DNA from: an uncultured Clostridia bacterium
Lineage (GTDB): Bacteria > Bacillota > Clostridia > Christensenellales > Borkfalkiaceae
Reading direction: 5' to 3'
NCBI GenBank assembly: GCA_947588985.1
Contig: CANQBG010000003.1
Coordinates: 1 to 64,000, forward strand
DNA length: 64,000 nucleotides
Part shown: one piece after another, positions 41,700 to 51,000 of the stretch
Numbering within the stretch: position 1 is the stretch's first letter
How the letters are laid out: the number at the start of each line of letters is the position of its first letter
The notes under the pieces: model-generated
Database searches by the model: none
What the model was told of the DNA's origin: nothing
The model's input: the letters and a program-made list of their open reading frames with translations, nothing else
Translations under genes and position numbers: made by a program

Positions 41700-43682
41700 C
41701 TACGCATACATTATACCATCGCGGAGGAAAAATTTCAAGTATCCCTCGGAAGGTCGGAGCAAAAAATCTGCGCCGATCCCGCCTTCCTCCGAAAAATCCA
41801 CTTCGAGGACGACGTTTTCCGCCACAATGACGAGCCGGTCCCGCCGCACATACCGGAATTGCATCCCGTAGAGCGCGACTTCGCGCGTATATTGAATGGG
41901 CGTGAAGAGCCCCGTGGGGACCTCGTCGCAGGCGAAGATGGCCCCCGCGTGCAAAAAGACGGCCCGCCCGAGCGCCTCCACCTCATCCTCCGCGACGACG
42001 AGACAGGCGTCCGGGCCCGTGGGCGTCTCCCTTCGGAGGAAGTCCTCGCAGTCGGCAAGCGACGCCTGCCCCATCACGAGGACGGTGTGATCGCGCGTCT
42101 TGAGAAGGACGAGTTCCTTCCCGTCTGCGACCTCCACGCGTACCCCGCGCATCGGCACGTTTTCAAAGGAGACCGCAAAGGCGAACAGGACCGCAAGCAG
42201 GCAGAGCGCGGCGGTGCGCATCCCGCGGGAGAGGCGGACGCGCCCGGAGAGCACAATGAGCGCGATGACCAAAAACGAGGCACCCATGCCCAAGACAAAG
42301 CCTTGCAAAACCATGCCGAAGTCGTGCGTGAAGAGCCACATGAGCAAGGAGAGCAGCCCCTTCGGGACGACGAGCAGGCCGGCCGCCGCGGGCGGGATCA
42401 TAAGGGACAGCGCCGCGGAGAGGAGCAGGTAGGAAAAGACCATGGGCAAAAGGGGCAGGATCAGGAGATTGAGGAGGGTCCCCCACACGGAGACATAGCC
42501 GAAGCAGGCCAGCATCACGGGGAAGGTGAAGATCTGCACGGAGAGGTTGGCGGAGAGGTAGTCCGCGATTGGGCGCGGCGCATGCGGGATGGCAAAGAGT
42601 AGGCGGCGGATGGGCCCCGCAAGGAGGGCGAGCCCGAGGCACGCCGCAAAGGAGAGCCGAAAGCCCGGGGAGAGAAGGTCTGCGATGTCGAAGGTCAAAA
42701 GGCAGAGCGCGGCCGCCCCGAGTGCGGAGAGAAAGTCGAATTTTCGGCCGAACACCTTGGAAAACGCCAGCGCGACGCACACGACGAGCGCGCGGACGGC
42801 GGAGACGGGGAAGCCGCACAGGGCGGTATAGAGAAGCGCCGCCAAAAGCGCCAAAAAGCTACGCTTCCTTCCCAAGGGGCGGAAGAGCTGCATCGCGAGG
42901 CCGAACACGATCCCGATATGTAGGCCGGAGACGGCAAAGATATGCGCGATCCCGCCCCGCCGCATGGCCTCGGAGAGGCCCGCGTCCATGCTGCCCGAAT
43001 TGCCCGTGAGAAGGGCGTAGGCAACCTCCGCCTCCTCCCCTCCCATCTTGGCGGAAAGAACGTCGTAGAGGGCGGAACTTACGCGGTAAAAGGGATTGCC
43101 GCTCGTTGCGAGTTTCTTGTAATCCACATTGGGCGCGCGGTAGCGGATGTCGCTGTAAAAGAGGTAATTGGAATAGCTGTCCTCGGACATGGGTAGGTCA
43201 TTTGCCGTCACTTGCTTCCGAAATTCCACGATATCGCCCGCGCGAACGTCCTCCGATTCGATCTGCACGGCGAGCTTTCCCCCCACCGATTCGCCGTCGA
43301 AGAAGAGGTTTTCGAGGATGACGGCGGTGCGGCCGCGCTTCACGGTGAAGGAGCACACGGTGCCCGTCACGGTAAAGACCCCCTCCTTCGTCTCGAGGAA
43401 TCGCGCGGTGCGCAGGTGCGCGAGTCCCGCGCCGACGCCGCCGAAGAGCAGCACGGCGAGGCCGATGGCCGCCGCCCGCTTGCATGAAACAGGCGGGAGC
43501 GCGAAGGCGACGAGCAGGAGGAGCACACAGAGGTCGCTCGGGCCGATCCCCCCGAAGCGGCCGCGAAAATAGAGAAATCCGCCGTAGAAGAGGCCGAGCG
43601 CGCAAAAAACGAGGGGGCGGAAATTGATACGCGGCAATGACTGCGCCCCTCCCTCGATTTTTTCTTTCGTGTTCGCCACCAT
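41700..43682 (-). CDS. comEC: ComEC/Rec2 DNA-uptake channel with a degenerate C-terminal domain
   Basis: 660 aa. N-terminal DUF4131 OB-like domain (about 80-190), then the competence membrane core with HIFAVSGLHIGI and about ten spans. The last 170 residues resemble a metallo-beta-lactamase fold (VRVEVADGKELVLL ... DACLVVAEDE), but I find no HxHxDH zinc motif, so nuclease activity looks absent. AGGAGGGGGGC precedes the ATG. A promoter lies upstream. Carries DNA into competent cells in other bacteria; no comEA is in the window. Confidence 0.9.
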   Translation of the reverse strand: MVANTKEKIEGGAQSLPRINFRPLVFCALGLFYGGFLYFRGRFGGIGPSDLCVLLLLVAFALPPVSCKRAAAIGLAVLLFGGVGAGLAHLRTARFLETKEGVFTVTGTVCSFTVKRGRTAVILENLFFDGESVGGKLAVQIESEDVRAGDIVEFRKQVTANDLPMSEDSYSNYLFYSDIRYRAPNVDYKKLATSGNPFYRVSSALYDVLSAKMGGEEAEVAYALLTGNSGSMDAGLSEAMRRGGIAHIFAVSGLHIGIVFGLAMQLFRPLGRKRSFLALLAALLYTALCGFPVSAVRALVVCVALAFSKVFGRKFDFLSALGAAALCLLTFDIADLLSPGFRLSFAACLGLALLAGPIRRLLFAIPHAPRPIADYLSANLSVQIFTFPVMLACFGYVSVWGTLLNLLILPLLPMVFSYLLLSAALSLMIPPAAAGLLVVPKGLLSLLMWLFTHDFGMVLQGFVLGMGASFLVIALIVLSGRVRLSRGMRTAALCLLAVLFAFAVSFENVPMRGVRVEVADGKELVLLKTRDHTVLVMGQASLADCEDFLRRETPTGPDACLVVAEDEVEALGRAVFLHAGAIFACDEVPTGLFTPIQYTREVALYGMQFRYVRRDRLVIVAENVVLEVDFSEEGGIGADFLLRPSEGYLKFFLRDGIMYA

Positions 43683-43723
43683 GCCCCCCTCCTGCGGACG
43701 ATCGCGTCCCCTCGGATATTACA

Positions 43724-43753
43724 AGTATACCCCCGCGCGGCGGTCTCCGTCAA
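43724..43753 (-). promoter_or_regulatory. comEC promoter
   Basis: Minus strand TTGACG (43748-43753), 18-base spacer, TATACT (43724-43729). Confidence 0.75.
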
Positions 43754-43950
43754 GCGCTTCCGGCCATTTCCCCTTCAAAATATTCCGAGGAAGGCATAGC
43801 GGCGCGCAGGCGGAAGGCGAGAGCGGAGGCCTTCTTTAAGGCGTCTGCCCGTAGGGCGTTACGGCGCCGTCTTGGAAAGAGACCTTTTCGACGCGGGGTG
43901 GATTTGAGTTCGGTGAAGAGTAGCGTGTAGTTGCATGCGCCTTCGTCTCC

Positions 43951-43986
43951 TTTTCAAAAAAAGAAAGGCACGCGGCCTTTCTTTTT
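43951..43986 (-). terminator. pnp terminator
   Basis: On the minus strand AAAAAGAAAGGC / GCCTTTCTTTTT stem with a five-base loop, followed by a T-run. Confidence 0.85.
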
Positions 43987-44002
43987 GGGTTTTGGAAGAA
44001 AC

Positions 44003-46099
44003 TCAGGAGAGTTTTTCGAGCAGTTTGAAGTCGATGCCCTTCTCTCCGATCTTGATGATGCGGACTTTGACGACGTCGCCCACGGAGAGGACGTCCTCCA
44101 CCTTGTCGATGCGGCGGTCGCTCATCTTGGAGATGTGGATCATGCCGTCTTTGCCGGGGGCGAACTCGACGAACGCGCCCGTCTGGGAGAGGATCCGCAC
44201 GACGCGGCCGATGAACATATCGCCCACCTCGGGGTCGTGCACGATGCTCTCGACGATGGCCTTGGCCTTGAGCGCGGCCTCGCTGTCGCCGTAGGAGGCG
44301 ATGCACACGGTGCCGTCGTCCTCGATGTCGATCTTGGTGCCCGTCTCGGCAATGATGGAGTTGATGACCTTGCCCTGCTTCCCGACGACGTCTCCGATCT
44401 TCTCGGGGTCGATCTTGAAGAAGATGATGCGAGGCGCATACTTGGAGATCTCGGGGCTGACTTCGGGCACGCACTCGAGCATCTTGGAGAGGATGAACTC
44501 GCGGCCCTCGTTGGCCTGGTTGATGGCCGTGTGCATGATCTCCTCGGAGATGCCCTTGATCTTGATATCCATCTGAATGGCAGTGATGCCCTTCTTGGTC
44601 CCCGCGACTTTGAAGTCCATGTCCCCGAGGAAGTCCTCAAGGCCTTGGATATCGGTCATGACGCGGAATTCGCCCGTCTCCTGATTCTTGATGAGGCCCA
44701 TGGCGACGCCCGCGACGGGAGCCTTGATGGGAACGCCCGCGTCCATGAGGGCCATCGTCGAGCCGCACACGGAGGCCATCGAGGAGGAGCCGTTGGAGGA
44801 AAGGATGTCGTTGACCACGCGGATAGCGTAAGGGAACTCCTCTACGGGCGGGATGACGGGGATGAGCGCGCGCTCCGCGAGGGCGCCGTGGCCGATCTCG
44901 CGGCGGCCGGGGCTGCGGAGGGCCTTGGCCTCACCCGTGCAGTAGCCGGGGAAGTTGTATTGGTGCATGTAGCGCTTCTCGGTCTCGTCGTCGAGCCCTT
45001 CGAGCTTCTGCGCCGCGGCGAGCATGTCGAGCGTGCACGTCGTGAGCGTCTGCGTCTGCCCTCTCGTAAACACGGCCGAACCGTGCGCGCGGGGAAGGAC
45101 GTGCCGTTCGCACCAGATGGGACGGACGTCTTTGAGGCCTCTGCCGTCGGGGCGGATGCCCTTATCGAAGATCTTGGCGCGGACCTTCTCCTTGGTGAGA
45201 TAGTAAAGGCTATCCTTGATCTCGCGGGTATTCTCGGGGTAAATTTCCTTGAAGTGCTCCAAGGTCTCGGCGTCTACCTTGTCCTGCCGGGCCTGCCGCT
45301 CCTGACGGTCAAAGGTATCGAGCGCCCAGTCGAGCTTGTCCGAAGCATAGGCGCGGACGGCCGCGTCGATGTCCTCGGGGATGTGGTAGAGCGCGATCTC
45401 GCGCTTGGGCTTGCCCACGGCGGGGACGATGGTATCCTCGATGAAGGCGCAGATCTTGGAGATCTCGTTCTGGCCGAACATGATCGCGCCGACCATCTCG
45501 TCGTTGGAGACCTCGTTCGCGCCCGCCTCGATCATGAGGATGGCGTCTTTGGTGCCGGCAAGGTTGAGGTGAATGGTGCTCTTCTCGCGCTGGGCGGCGT
45601 CGGGATTGATGACATACTGCCCGTCTACGAGGCCGACGACGACGGAACCCGTGGGCCCGGCCCAAGGGATATCCGAGATGGCGAGGGCGATGGACGAGCC
45701 TACCATGGCGAGAGGCTCGGGCGCGACATCGGGCTCCACGGAGAGCGCCGTAGCGATGACGACGACGTCGTTGAAGAAGCCCTTCGGGAAGAGCGGACGA
45801 AGGGGACGGTCGATGAGGCGGGCCGTCAAAATGGCCTTATCGGAGGCCCTTCCTTCCCTGCGTTTGAAACCGCCCGGGATCTTGCCGACGGCGTACATCT
45901 TCTCCTCGTAGTCCACCTGCAGGGGGAAGAAGTCGATGCCGTCGCGCGGGGTCTCGGACATGCAGACGTTGACCATGACGGCCGTCTCGCCGCATCTTAC
46001 CACGCAGCTGCCGTTGGTCTGCTCGGCGTATTTGCCCGTCTCAACGACGACTTCTCTTCCGCCGACCGTAAATTTGAATTCTTTGTAGTTTGGTGTCAT
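44003..46099 (-). CDS. pnp: Polynucleotide phosphorylase
   Basis: 698 aa. 3'-5' exoribonuclease and component of the RNA degradosome. Two RNase PH domains (about 1-220 and 310-540, with RPDGRGLKDVRPI and SSNGSSSMASVCGST), a KH domain (IGDVVGKQGKVIN) and an S1 domain (GDMFIGRVVRI) near the end. AGGAG lies upstream. Preceded by rpsO as usual, but here a 550-base repeat cluster separates them. Confidence 0.97.
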   Translation of the reverse strand: MTPNYKEFKFTVGGREVVVETGKYAEQTNGSCVVRCGETAVMVNVCMSETPRDGIDFFPLQVDYEEKMYAVGKIPGGFKRREGRASDKAILTARLIDRPLRPLFPKGFFNDVVVIATALSVEPDVAPEPLAMVGSSIALAISDIPWAGPTGSVVVGLVDGQYVINPDAAQREKSTIHLNLAGTKDAILMIEAGANEVSNDEMVGAIMFGQNEISKICAFIEDTIVPAVGKPKREIALYHIPEDIDAAVRAYASDKLDWALDTFDRQERQARQDKVDAETLEHFKEIYPENTREIKDSLYYLTKEKVRAKIFDKGIRPDGRGLKDVRPIWCERHVLPRAHGSAVFTRGQTQTLTTCTLDMLAAAQKLEGLDDETEKRYMHQYNFPGYCTGEAKALRSPGRREIGHGALAERALIPVIPPVEEFPYAIRVVNDILSSNGSSSMASVCGSTMALMDAGVPIKAPVAGVAMGLIKNQETGEFRVMTDIQGLEDFLGDMDFKVAGTKKGITAIQMDIKIKGISEEIMHTAINQANEGREFILSKMLECVPEVSPEISKYAPRIIFFKIDPEKIGDVVGKQGKVINSIIAETGTKIDIEDDGTVCIASYGDSEAALKAKAIVESIVHDPEVGDMFIGRVVRILSQTGAFVEFAPGKDGMIHISKMSDRRIDKVEDVLSVGDVVKVRIIKIGEKGIDFKLLEKLS

Positions 46100-46162
46100 G
46101 ATTCTCTATACTCCTATTCTTTGCCCCCGTGCCCCGTGGCCCGGGAAGCGATTTTCAAAATT

Positions 46163-46227
46163 GGTTCACGAATTTTTCCTTAGCGGAAAAATTCCGTGAG
46201 GGGTGAAGTTGGTACATCTCATAACTT
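46163..46227. repeat. Hairpin repeat, copy A
   Basis: Outer frame GTTCACGAATTTT ... AAAATTCCGTGAGGGG with a stem AATTTTTCC / GGAAAAATT. Same frame as copy B 110 bases away but with a different stem. Confidence 0.75.
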
Positions 46228-46336
46228 CGTCGGCCGCAACTTTGTCTGTTCTCAAAGACAAGAAGCCGAAAGGGTTCGGCAAATTGGGTCGCGCAGCGCA
46301 AAAGCGTGGTTTTGCTCGCGCATGAAATCGGAACTT

Positions 46337-46409
46337 GTTCACGAATTTTGTTTTGCAAGAGCGCAAAACAAAATTCCGTGAGGGGTGAAGTTGGTTCATC
46401 TCAAAACTT
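46337..46409. repeat. Hairpin repeat, copy B
   Basis: Same frame as copy A with stem AATTTTGTTTTGC / GCAAAACAAAATT. The stem sequences differ on both sides in a compensating way. Confidence 0.75.
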
Positions 46410-46418
46410 GACGTGGAA

Positions 46419-46470
46419 GCCCTACCCCCGCTGGGGGGAGGGTGGCACGGCGTAGCCGTGACGAGTGGGG
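46419..46470. repeat. Widespread Clostridia-type interspersed repeat
   Basis: A CCCCCGCTGGGGGGAGG stretch next to CACGGCGTAGCCGTG. Sequences of this kind recur in many gut Clostridia genomes as intergenic repeats. Translated spuriously they give the PSGG...PPPSG-like peptide of the track ORF. Confidence 0.6.
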
Positions 46471-46509
46471 GGGGCATTCCTCAAGATACACTCCCCACTC
46501 CCTTCGTTC

Positions 46510-46580
46510 GGGGTCGGTATGAGGAGAAGGTCCCCCGTCGGCCTCCGTGCAGTGGGTCGGTATGAGGAGAGGATTCCCCG
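46510..46580. repeat. Two direct repeats of about 27 bases
   Basis: GGGTCGGTATGAGGAGA occurs at 46511 and 46554, followed by related CCCC-rich tails. Confidence 0.7.
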
Positions 46581-46613
46581 CTCACTCCGCGAGCGGCCGC
46601 CTGCGGTTTCAAC

Positions 46614-46641
46614 AAAAAAGGGCGGACAAAAGCGCCGCCCC
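46614..46641 (-). terminator. rpsO terminator
   Basis: On the minus strand GGGCGG / CCGCCC with a loop of about nine bases, followed by TTTTTT. Confidence 0.8.
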
Positions 46642-46652
46642 TTCCGTTTGGG

Positions 46653-46907
46653 TCATTTCCTGAGACCGAGACTCTCGACAATGGCTCTGTAGCGTGCGAT
46701 ATCTTTGGCCTTGAGGTAGTCCAAAAGTCCGCGGCGCTTACCGACCATCTTCAAAAGTCCGCGACGGGAGTGATTATCGTGCTTGTGCTCTTTGAGGTGC
46801 TCGTTGAGGTGGTTGATGCGTTCGGTGAGGAGCGCGATCTGGACCTCGGGAGACCCCGTGTCACCCTCGTGTTGCGCGTACTTCGCGATGATTTCGTTCT
46901 TTTCCAT
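46653..46907 (-). CDS. rpsO: Ribosomal protein S15
   Basis: 84 aa, starting [18 protein letters not shown] after AGGAGG. It binds 16S rRNA and initiates platform assembly. Conserved [11 protein letters not shown] and [14 protein letters not shown] motifs. It has its own promoter. S15 often represses its own translation through its leader; no such structure was proven here. Confidence 0.97.
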   Translation of the reverse strand: MEKNEIIAKYAQHEGDTGSPEVQIALLTERINHLNEHLKEHKHDNHSRRGLLKMVGKRRGLLDYLKAKDIARYRAIVESLGLRK

Positions 46908-46999
46908 TTGCGTTTATCCTCCTATGGAATTTGCCCTTGGGCATGACGCGCACGCCAAGCCATGCGTGGAGAGCGCACCGCCTCGCGTACGTCAAATAT

Positions 47000-47028
47000 A
47001 GAATAGCATATTTTTCGGGGCTTGTCAA
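47000..47028 (-). promoter_or_regulatory. rpsO promoter
   Basis: Minus strand TTGACA (47023-47028), 17-base spacer, TATTCT (47000-47005). Confidence 0.8.
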
Positions 47029-47104
47029 AGGATTTTGCCCCCTTCGGCAAGTTTTTTCGGGAATCGGCCGAAATTCGGCGCCGCCTCCCCTCTTTTGCGG
47101 GCCG

Positions 47105-47995
47105 CTATGCGAAGGTGTGCGCCTCGAGGAAGGAGAGCACCTTCCCGATGGCCGTCTCGAGCGCTTCGCCGCCGAAGCCGTGCCCCGCGCCGGGGATGAC
47201 GGTGAGATCGGTGCGCGCCGCGCCGTAGGTCTCCACCGCGCGGTCGATATACGTCTTTCTCACAAGCTCGTCCTGATCGCCCCACACGATGCACACGTCC
47301 CCCGCAAAATTGCCAATGACGGCGTAGGGATCGAGATCTTGCACCGAGCGGATGAACTTCGCGCCGATGGAGTAGCCCATGAGCGGGGTATCCTGCTCGG
47401 GCTTGCCACGCCAATCATCGGGGATGTTGAGGGCGGGGAAGTACATGGCGATCGCCGCGACGTCCTTCTTGAGATCGGCCGCCGTGAGCGCGGTGACGAA
47501 CCCGCCCTGACTGCCGCCGAAGAGGAATACCTGCGTCGCATCGACGTTTTTGCGCTTTTGGATGCGCTTGACGGCGGCTTTGAGGTCCTCCTTCATGGTG
47601 AAGGGGGTGTAGTCGGCGGGGCCCCGCCCCGTGCTCAGCCCGCTCGCCTGTGCGCCGCAAAAATCAAAGGCGTAACACACATAGCCGCGCGCGGCAAAGC
47701 GGTTGCATTCGGCCGTGAAGTCGGAGAAGTGCCCGTTGAAGCCGTGGCTCAGGATCACGGCGGGGAACTTGCCCTCCCCCTGCGGCTCATAGAGCTCGCC
47801 ATAGAGCTCGATCTCCGCGCCCTCGGAATCGGTGTAGCCGACGCGGTAGGTCTGCTTTTCCACCTCGTAGCGATACTCCGCGGGAAGCTCCCGCAGCGGT
47901 CGATCCTTCATTCCGTCCTCCCCGCCGCAGCCCGTGCAGAGCGCGGCCAATGCGAGGACGATGGCGGCCCCGCAAGCAAATTTTTTTCTGTTCAT
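47105..47995 (-). CDS. Exported alpha/beta-hydrolase, probable lipoprotein
   Basis: 296 aa from MNRKKFACGAAIVLALA after GGGAGGG; the track start adds nine codons. The hydrophobic signal ends in CTGCGG, a lipobox-like Cys. Catalytic residues: GGSQGG (Ser), the WGDQDELV region (Asp), and GAGHGFGG (His); the oxyanion motif is SHGFNGH. Resembles esterase/dienelactone-hydrolase-type exported enzymes; the substrate is unknown. It follows the giant lipoprotein by 66 bases, with a small hairpin and dispersed element between. Confidence 0.83.
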   Translation of the reverse strand: MNRKKFACGAAIVLALAALCTGCGGEDGMKDRPLRELPAEYRYEVEKQTYRVGYTDSEGAEIELYGELYEPQGEGKFPAVILSHGFNGHFSDFTAECNRFAARGYVCYAFDFCGAQASGLSTGRGPADYTPFTMKEDLKAAVKRIQKRKNVDATQVFLFGGSQGGFVTALTAADLKKDVAAIAMYFPALNIPDDWRGKPEQDTPLMGYSIGAKFIRSVQDLDPYAVIGNFAGDVCIVWGDQDELVRKTYIDRAVETYGAARTDLTVIPGAGHGFGGEALETAIGKVLSFLEAHTFA

Positions 47996-48040
47996 ATTCC
48001 CTCCCAATGCGCCGCAGCGCATGATTTTCTTACGTTATAT

Positions 48041-48056
48041 CTCGGACATGCCCCCC
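48041..48056 (-). repeat. Dispersed element, short form
   Basis: Minus-strand GGGGGGCATGTCCGAG just after the giant lipoprotein stop. Identical over 15 bases to the copy past prfA. Confidence 0.78.
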
Positions 48057-48061
48057 TCCGA

Positions 48062-51000
48062 TCACGTCTCGGAGAGAGTGACGGTGAACGTCGGGCGGCC
48101 CTCGCTATCGTCCTCTCCCGCCGTGACGACGAGCGTGTAGGTGTGCTCCTCTCCGTCCCGCGTGCCGGTGACAGTGACGGTCTCTCCCTCCACGCGGAGG
48201 TCTTTGGGGTCGGAGAGCCAGTCGTAGCGGCCGTGGTCGGCGGTAAAGACGCCGAAGCCGACGACGCGCACCTTGCCCTCTTCATCGAGGAAGAGATTGA
48301 CGAGGCACTCCCGCAAGACGACGACTTGCACAAATTCATACTCCTCAACGGTGACGCCCGTGACGGCGCCCTCGGCGCTGCGGGCGAAGGTGACAAGATA
48401 CCCCTTGCCCCATGTGCAGGTGCCCGTCGTGCCCTCCTCTTCCACGCCGTCCATGTCCACGAGCCACACGCCCGTGCCGTAGCCGTCGACGAGGTAGCCT
48501 GTATCGTAGGCGACGACGGCCTTTTCCTCGGCCTTACGGATGAGGGTGACGGCGATAGGCTGCCCGATGGCGGGATTGGCGGCCTTATCGGCAACGTAGC
48601 CCGGCGCGGTGGAGAATTGGGTGTAGGCGAGAGACTTCACGCGGACGGTGTATTCCGCCGTATCGAAGTCCTCCACGGTATAGAGGCCGTAGGCCCAATA
48701 GTAGTTGCCGCCCTGATAGTATTCATAGTAATCGATGGCGTAGCGCGTCCCGTTATAGAGGAAGATGATCTCCATGCGATCGCCGTAGCTCGGGACATGC
48801 CCCACGCAGAGCACGTCGCTTGCGGGGATCCCTTCGAAGGTGATGGGCGTGGGATCGGAGCCGTCATAGAGATAGAAGAAACTACCCGAATAGACGACGT
48901 CCTCATAGACGATGGGCCCGAAGCCCACGGAGGCCTTTTCGATATAGCCGCCGCGATAGATGGGCTGCTTATTCGAATCCAGCTCGTCGCCCGGGATATA
49001 GCGCGCGTTGTGGTCGAGAAGGCGCACGCTGTTATAGCCCGCTGTCACGGTGAAGGCGTTCTGCGCGCCCGGTGCATAGGTGAAGGCGATGGGATAGACG
49101 TTGTGTCCGTAAGTGACGGTGGGCGCAAACTGACTGCCCGTGCCCATGAGGCTGCCGCTCGTGTAGACGCTGAGGCGGAAGCCCTCATACTTCATCTCCC
49201 CGATCGTAAACGTCGCGGAGACGTTTGCATTGGTATTGCCGTTGGGCATGAAGGTCAAGACGGCGTCGAGCGGGGCCATGTTGTTGTAGGCCTTGCCGTC
49301 CGCGCCGAGGATCTCCACCTTCCCGCTGAGGACAAGTTCCCGCCCGTCCCAACGGTAGTAGGTCTTTTCCCCATAGGAATAGGTCTCGCCGCCGGGGACG
49401 GGGAGATGAAGAGGCGTCTCGGTGAGGAACACGAGCGCCTCGTCTCCCTTGACGAGATAGGGCCCTTGGGCCGCGCCGACGTAGGCGGTGCCGTCCGTGC
49501 CAAAGACGACGCTCTCCAATGCGGAATTGAAGTAGACGGAGGCGTACTGCGCATAGTCATTCATGAGGAAGGTGCCGTTTGCGGCGAGCGCCATGTAGTA
49601 GACGACGCCCTCCGCGGGGCCCACTTCCTCCACGGTGAAGGCGACGACGTTATACTCCGCGGAAATGACCTCATAGCTCCCGGCAAGACTTGCAAATTCC
49701 ATGGTTGCGAGGGTACCATGTCCGAAACCGTCGAGGGTGAGGACGTTCCACGCCTCGTCGAGGAAGAGGCCGAGCGTGGCCGTACTCTGCACGAGCGCGG
49801 CATACTGCCCGGACATCTCGCCATAGACGAAGGCCACCCGGTAGTTGGCTTCGGGATAGGCGCTCCCGAGGGAGACGTCGCGGAGGAGATACTCGGGATA
49901 GCCGCCGCCCGGTTCGTAGACGGCGTCGAGGTCGGTATACGTCCCCGAGGAGACAAGGGTCTCGCCGTCCGCGCGGAAGATCTTCACGCCGCCTTCGCCG
50001 TCGAACTTGGCGAGGTAGCCGTCTCCGATGGGCTCATAGTTGGTATCGAGGAGCTGCCACATGCGGCTGCTCGCCCAGTCGATGGGCGCAAACGCGGCGC
50101 CGTTCAGGATGAAGATGCGCTCGCGCTCGCCTTCCGCCCCTTCGGAGAGGGAAACCTGGTCGCCCGTGCGCACATAGTAGCATTCCTCGACTGCGCCGTC
50201 CGCACCGGTGTAGCGCGCGCGGCAGAAGCCGTCGAGAAGGAGGGCGGAGCCGTCCTCCGCCGTATAGGTGCCCGCCGTGCCCGCAATATAGACGGAGGTG
50301 AGCAGGGTGCTTCCCGTGAGCTCGAGCTGATAAATTTCGCAAAACCGCAACACTTCCTCGCCGCCGATGGTGAGGGTGTAGATGGGATCGCCCAAGGCGG
50401 TCGTCTCCGCGGCCCTCTGCCATGTGCCCGCGCGGAAGCTGCTTCCGTCGTCGTCGGTGTAGCGGGCCCTGCCCTCGCTGTCGCGATACATCGCGCGGGC
50501 GCCGTAGCCGGCCGTGCCCGCCCCCGCCTCGGGCACGATGAGCACGAGCTGCTCGGTGTAGGGAACGCTCCTTCCCGAGACCTTGCCCGTCTCGTCCGTC
50601 GTGAGGACATAGTACTGCGTGACGACGTCTCCCAGCGGCGTCGCATAGACAAGGGTGCCGTAGGTGGAGGAGAAGCCGTATTCGCTCTGCGCCTTGGTGA
50701 ACTGCGCCTCGTAGATCTCGCCGCTCGACGTATAGTAGAGGGAGCCGAGGCCGCCCGCCGTCACCGTTCGCGTGGTAAGGACGTGCTCGCCGCCGCCGAG
50801 GTCGGTCTCCTCCCAATAGATCTCGCCGTTGCGCTCCAAAACGCAGTAGACGTCGTAATTTTCATAGGTCTCCGTGCTCGTGACGCTGGAAGTATAGAAT
50901 TTCAACGTCTCCGCGACTTCGTCCTCGTAGCCTTCGAGGACCCATTCGCGGGTGAAGGTGACGAGGCGGAAGCGGGAGGTCCCGCCGATCACCTCGATCG

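Larger units (their letters stand above)
43683..44002. other. Intergenic region comEC-pnp
   Basis: 320 bases holding the comEC promoter (43724-43753) and pnp terminator (43951-43986). No gene is supported; the 43836-44474 ORF is a shadow of pnp. Confidence 0.7.

Noticed and set aside
43836-44474. 212-aa minus ORF downstream of pnp
   Set aside because: Out-of-frame shadow of the pnp 3' end running through its terminator.
46155-46477. Small ORFs (67 and 103 aa) in the rpsO-pnp gap
   Set aside because: Translations of the interspersed hairpin repeats; no ribosome site, and the peptides repeat only because the DNA does.
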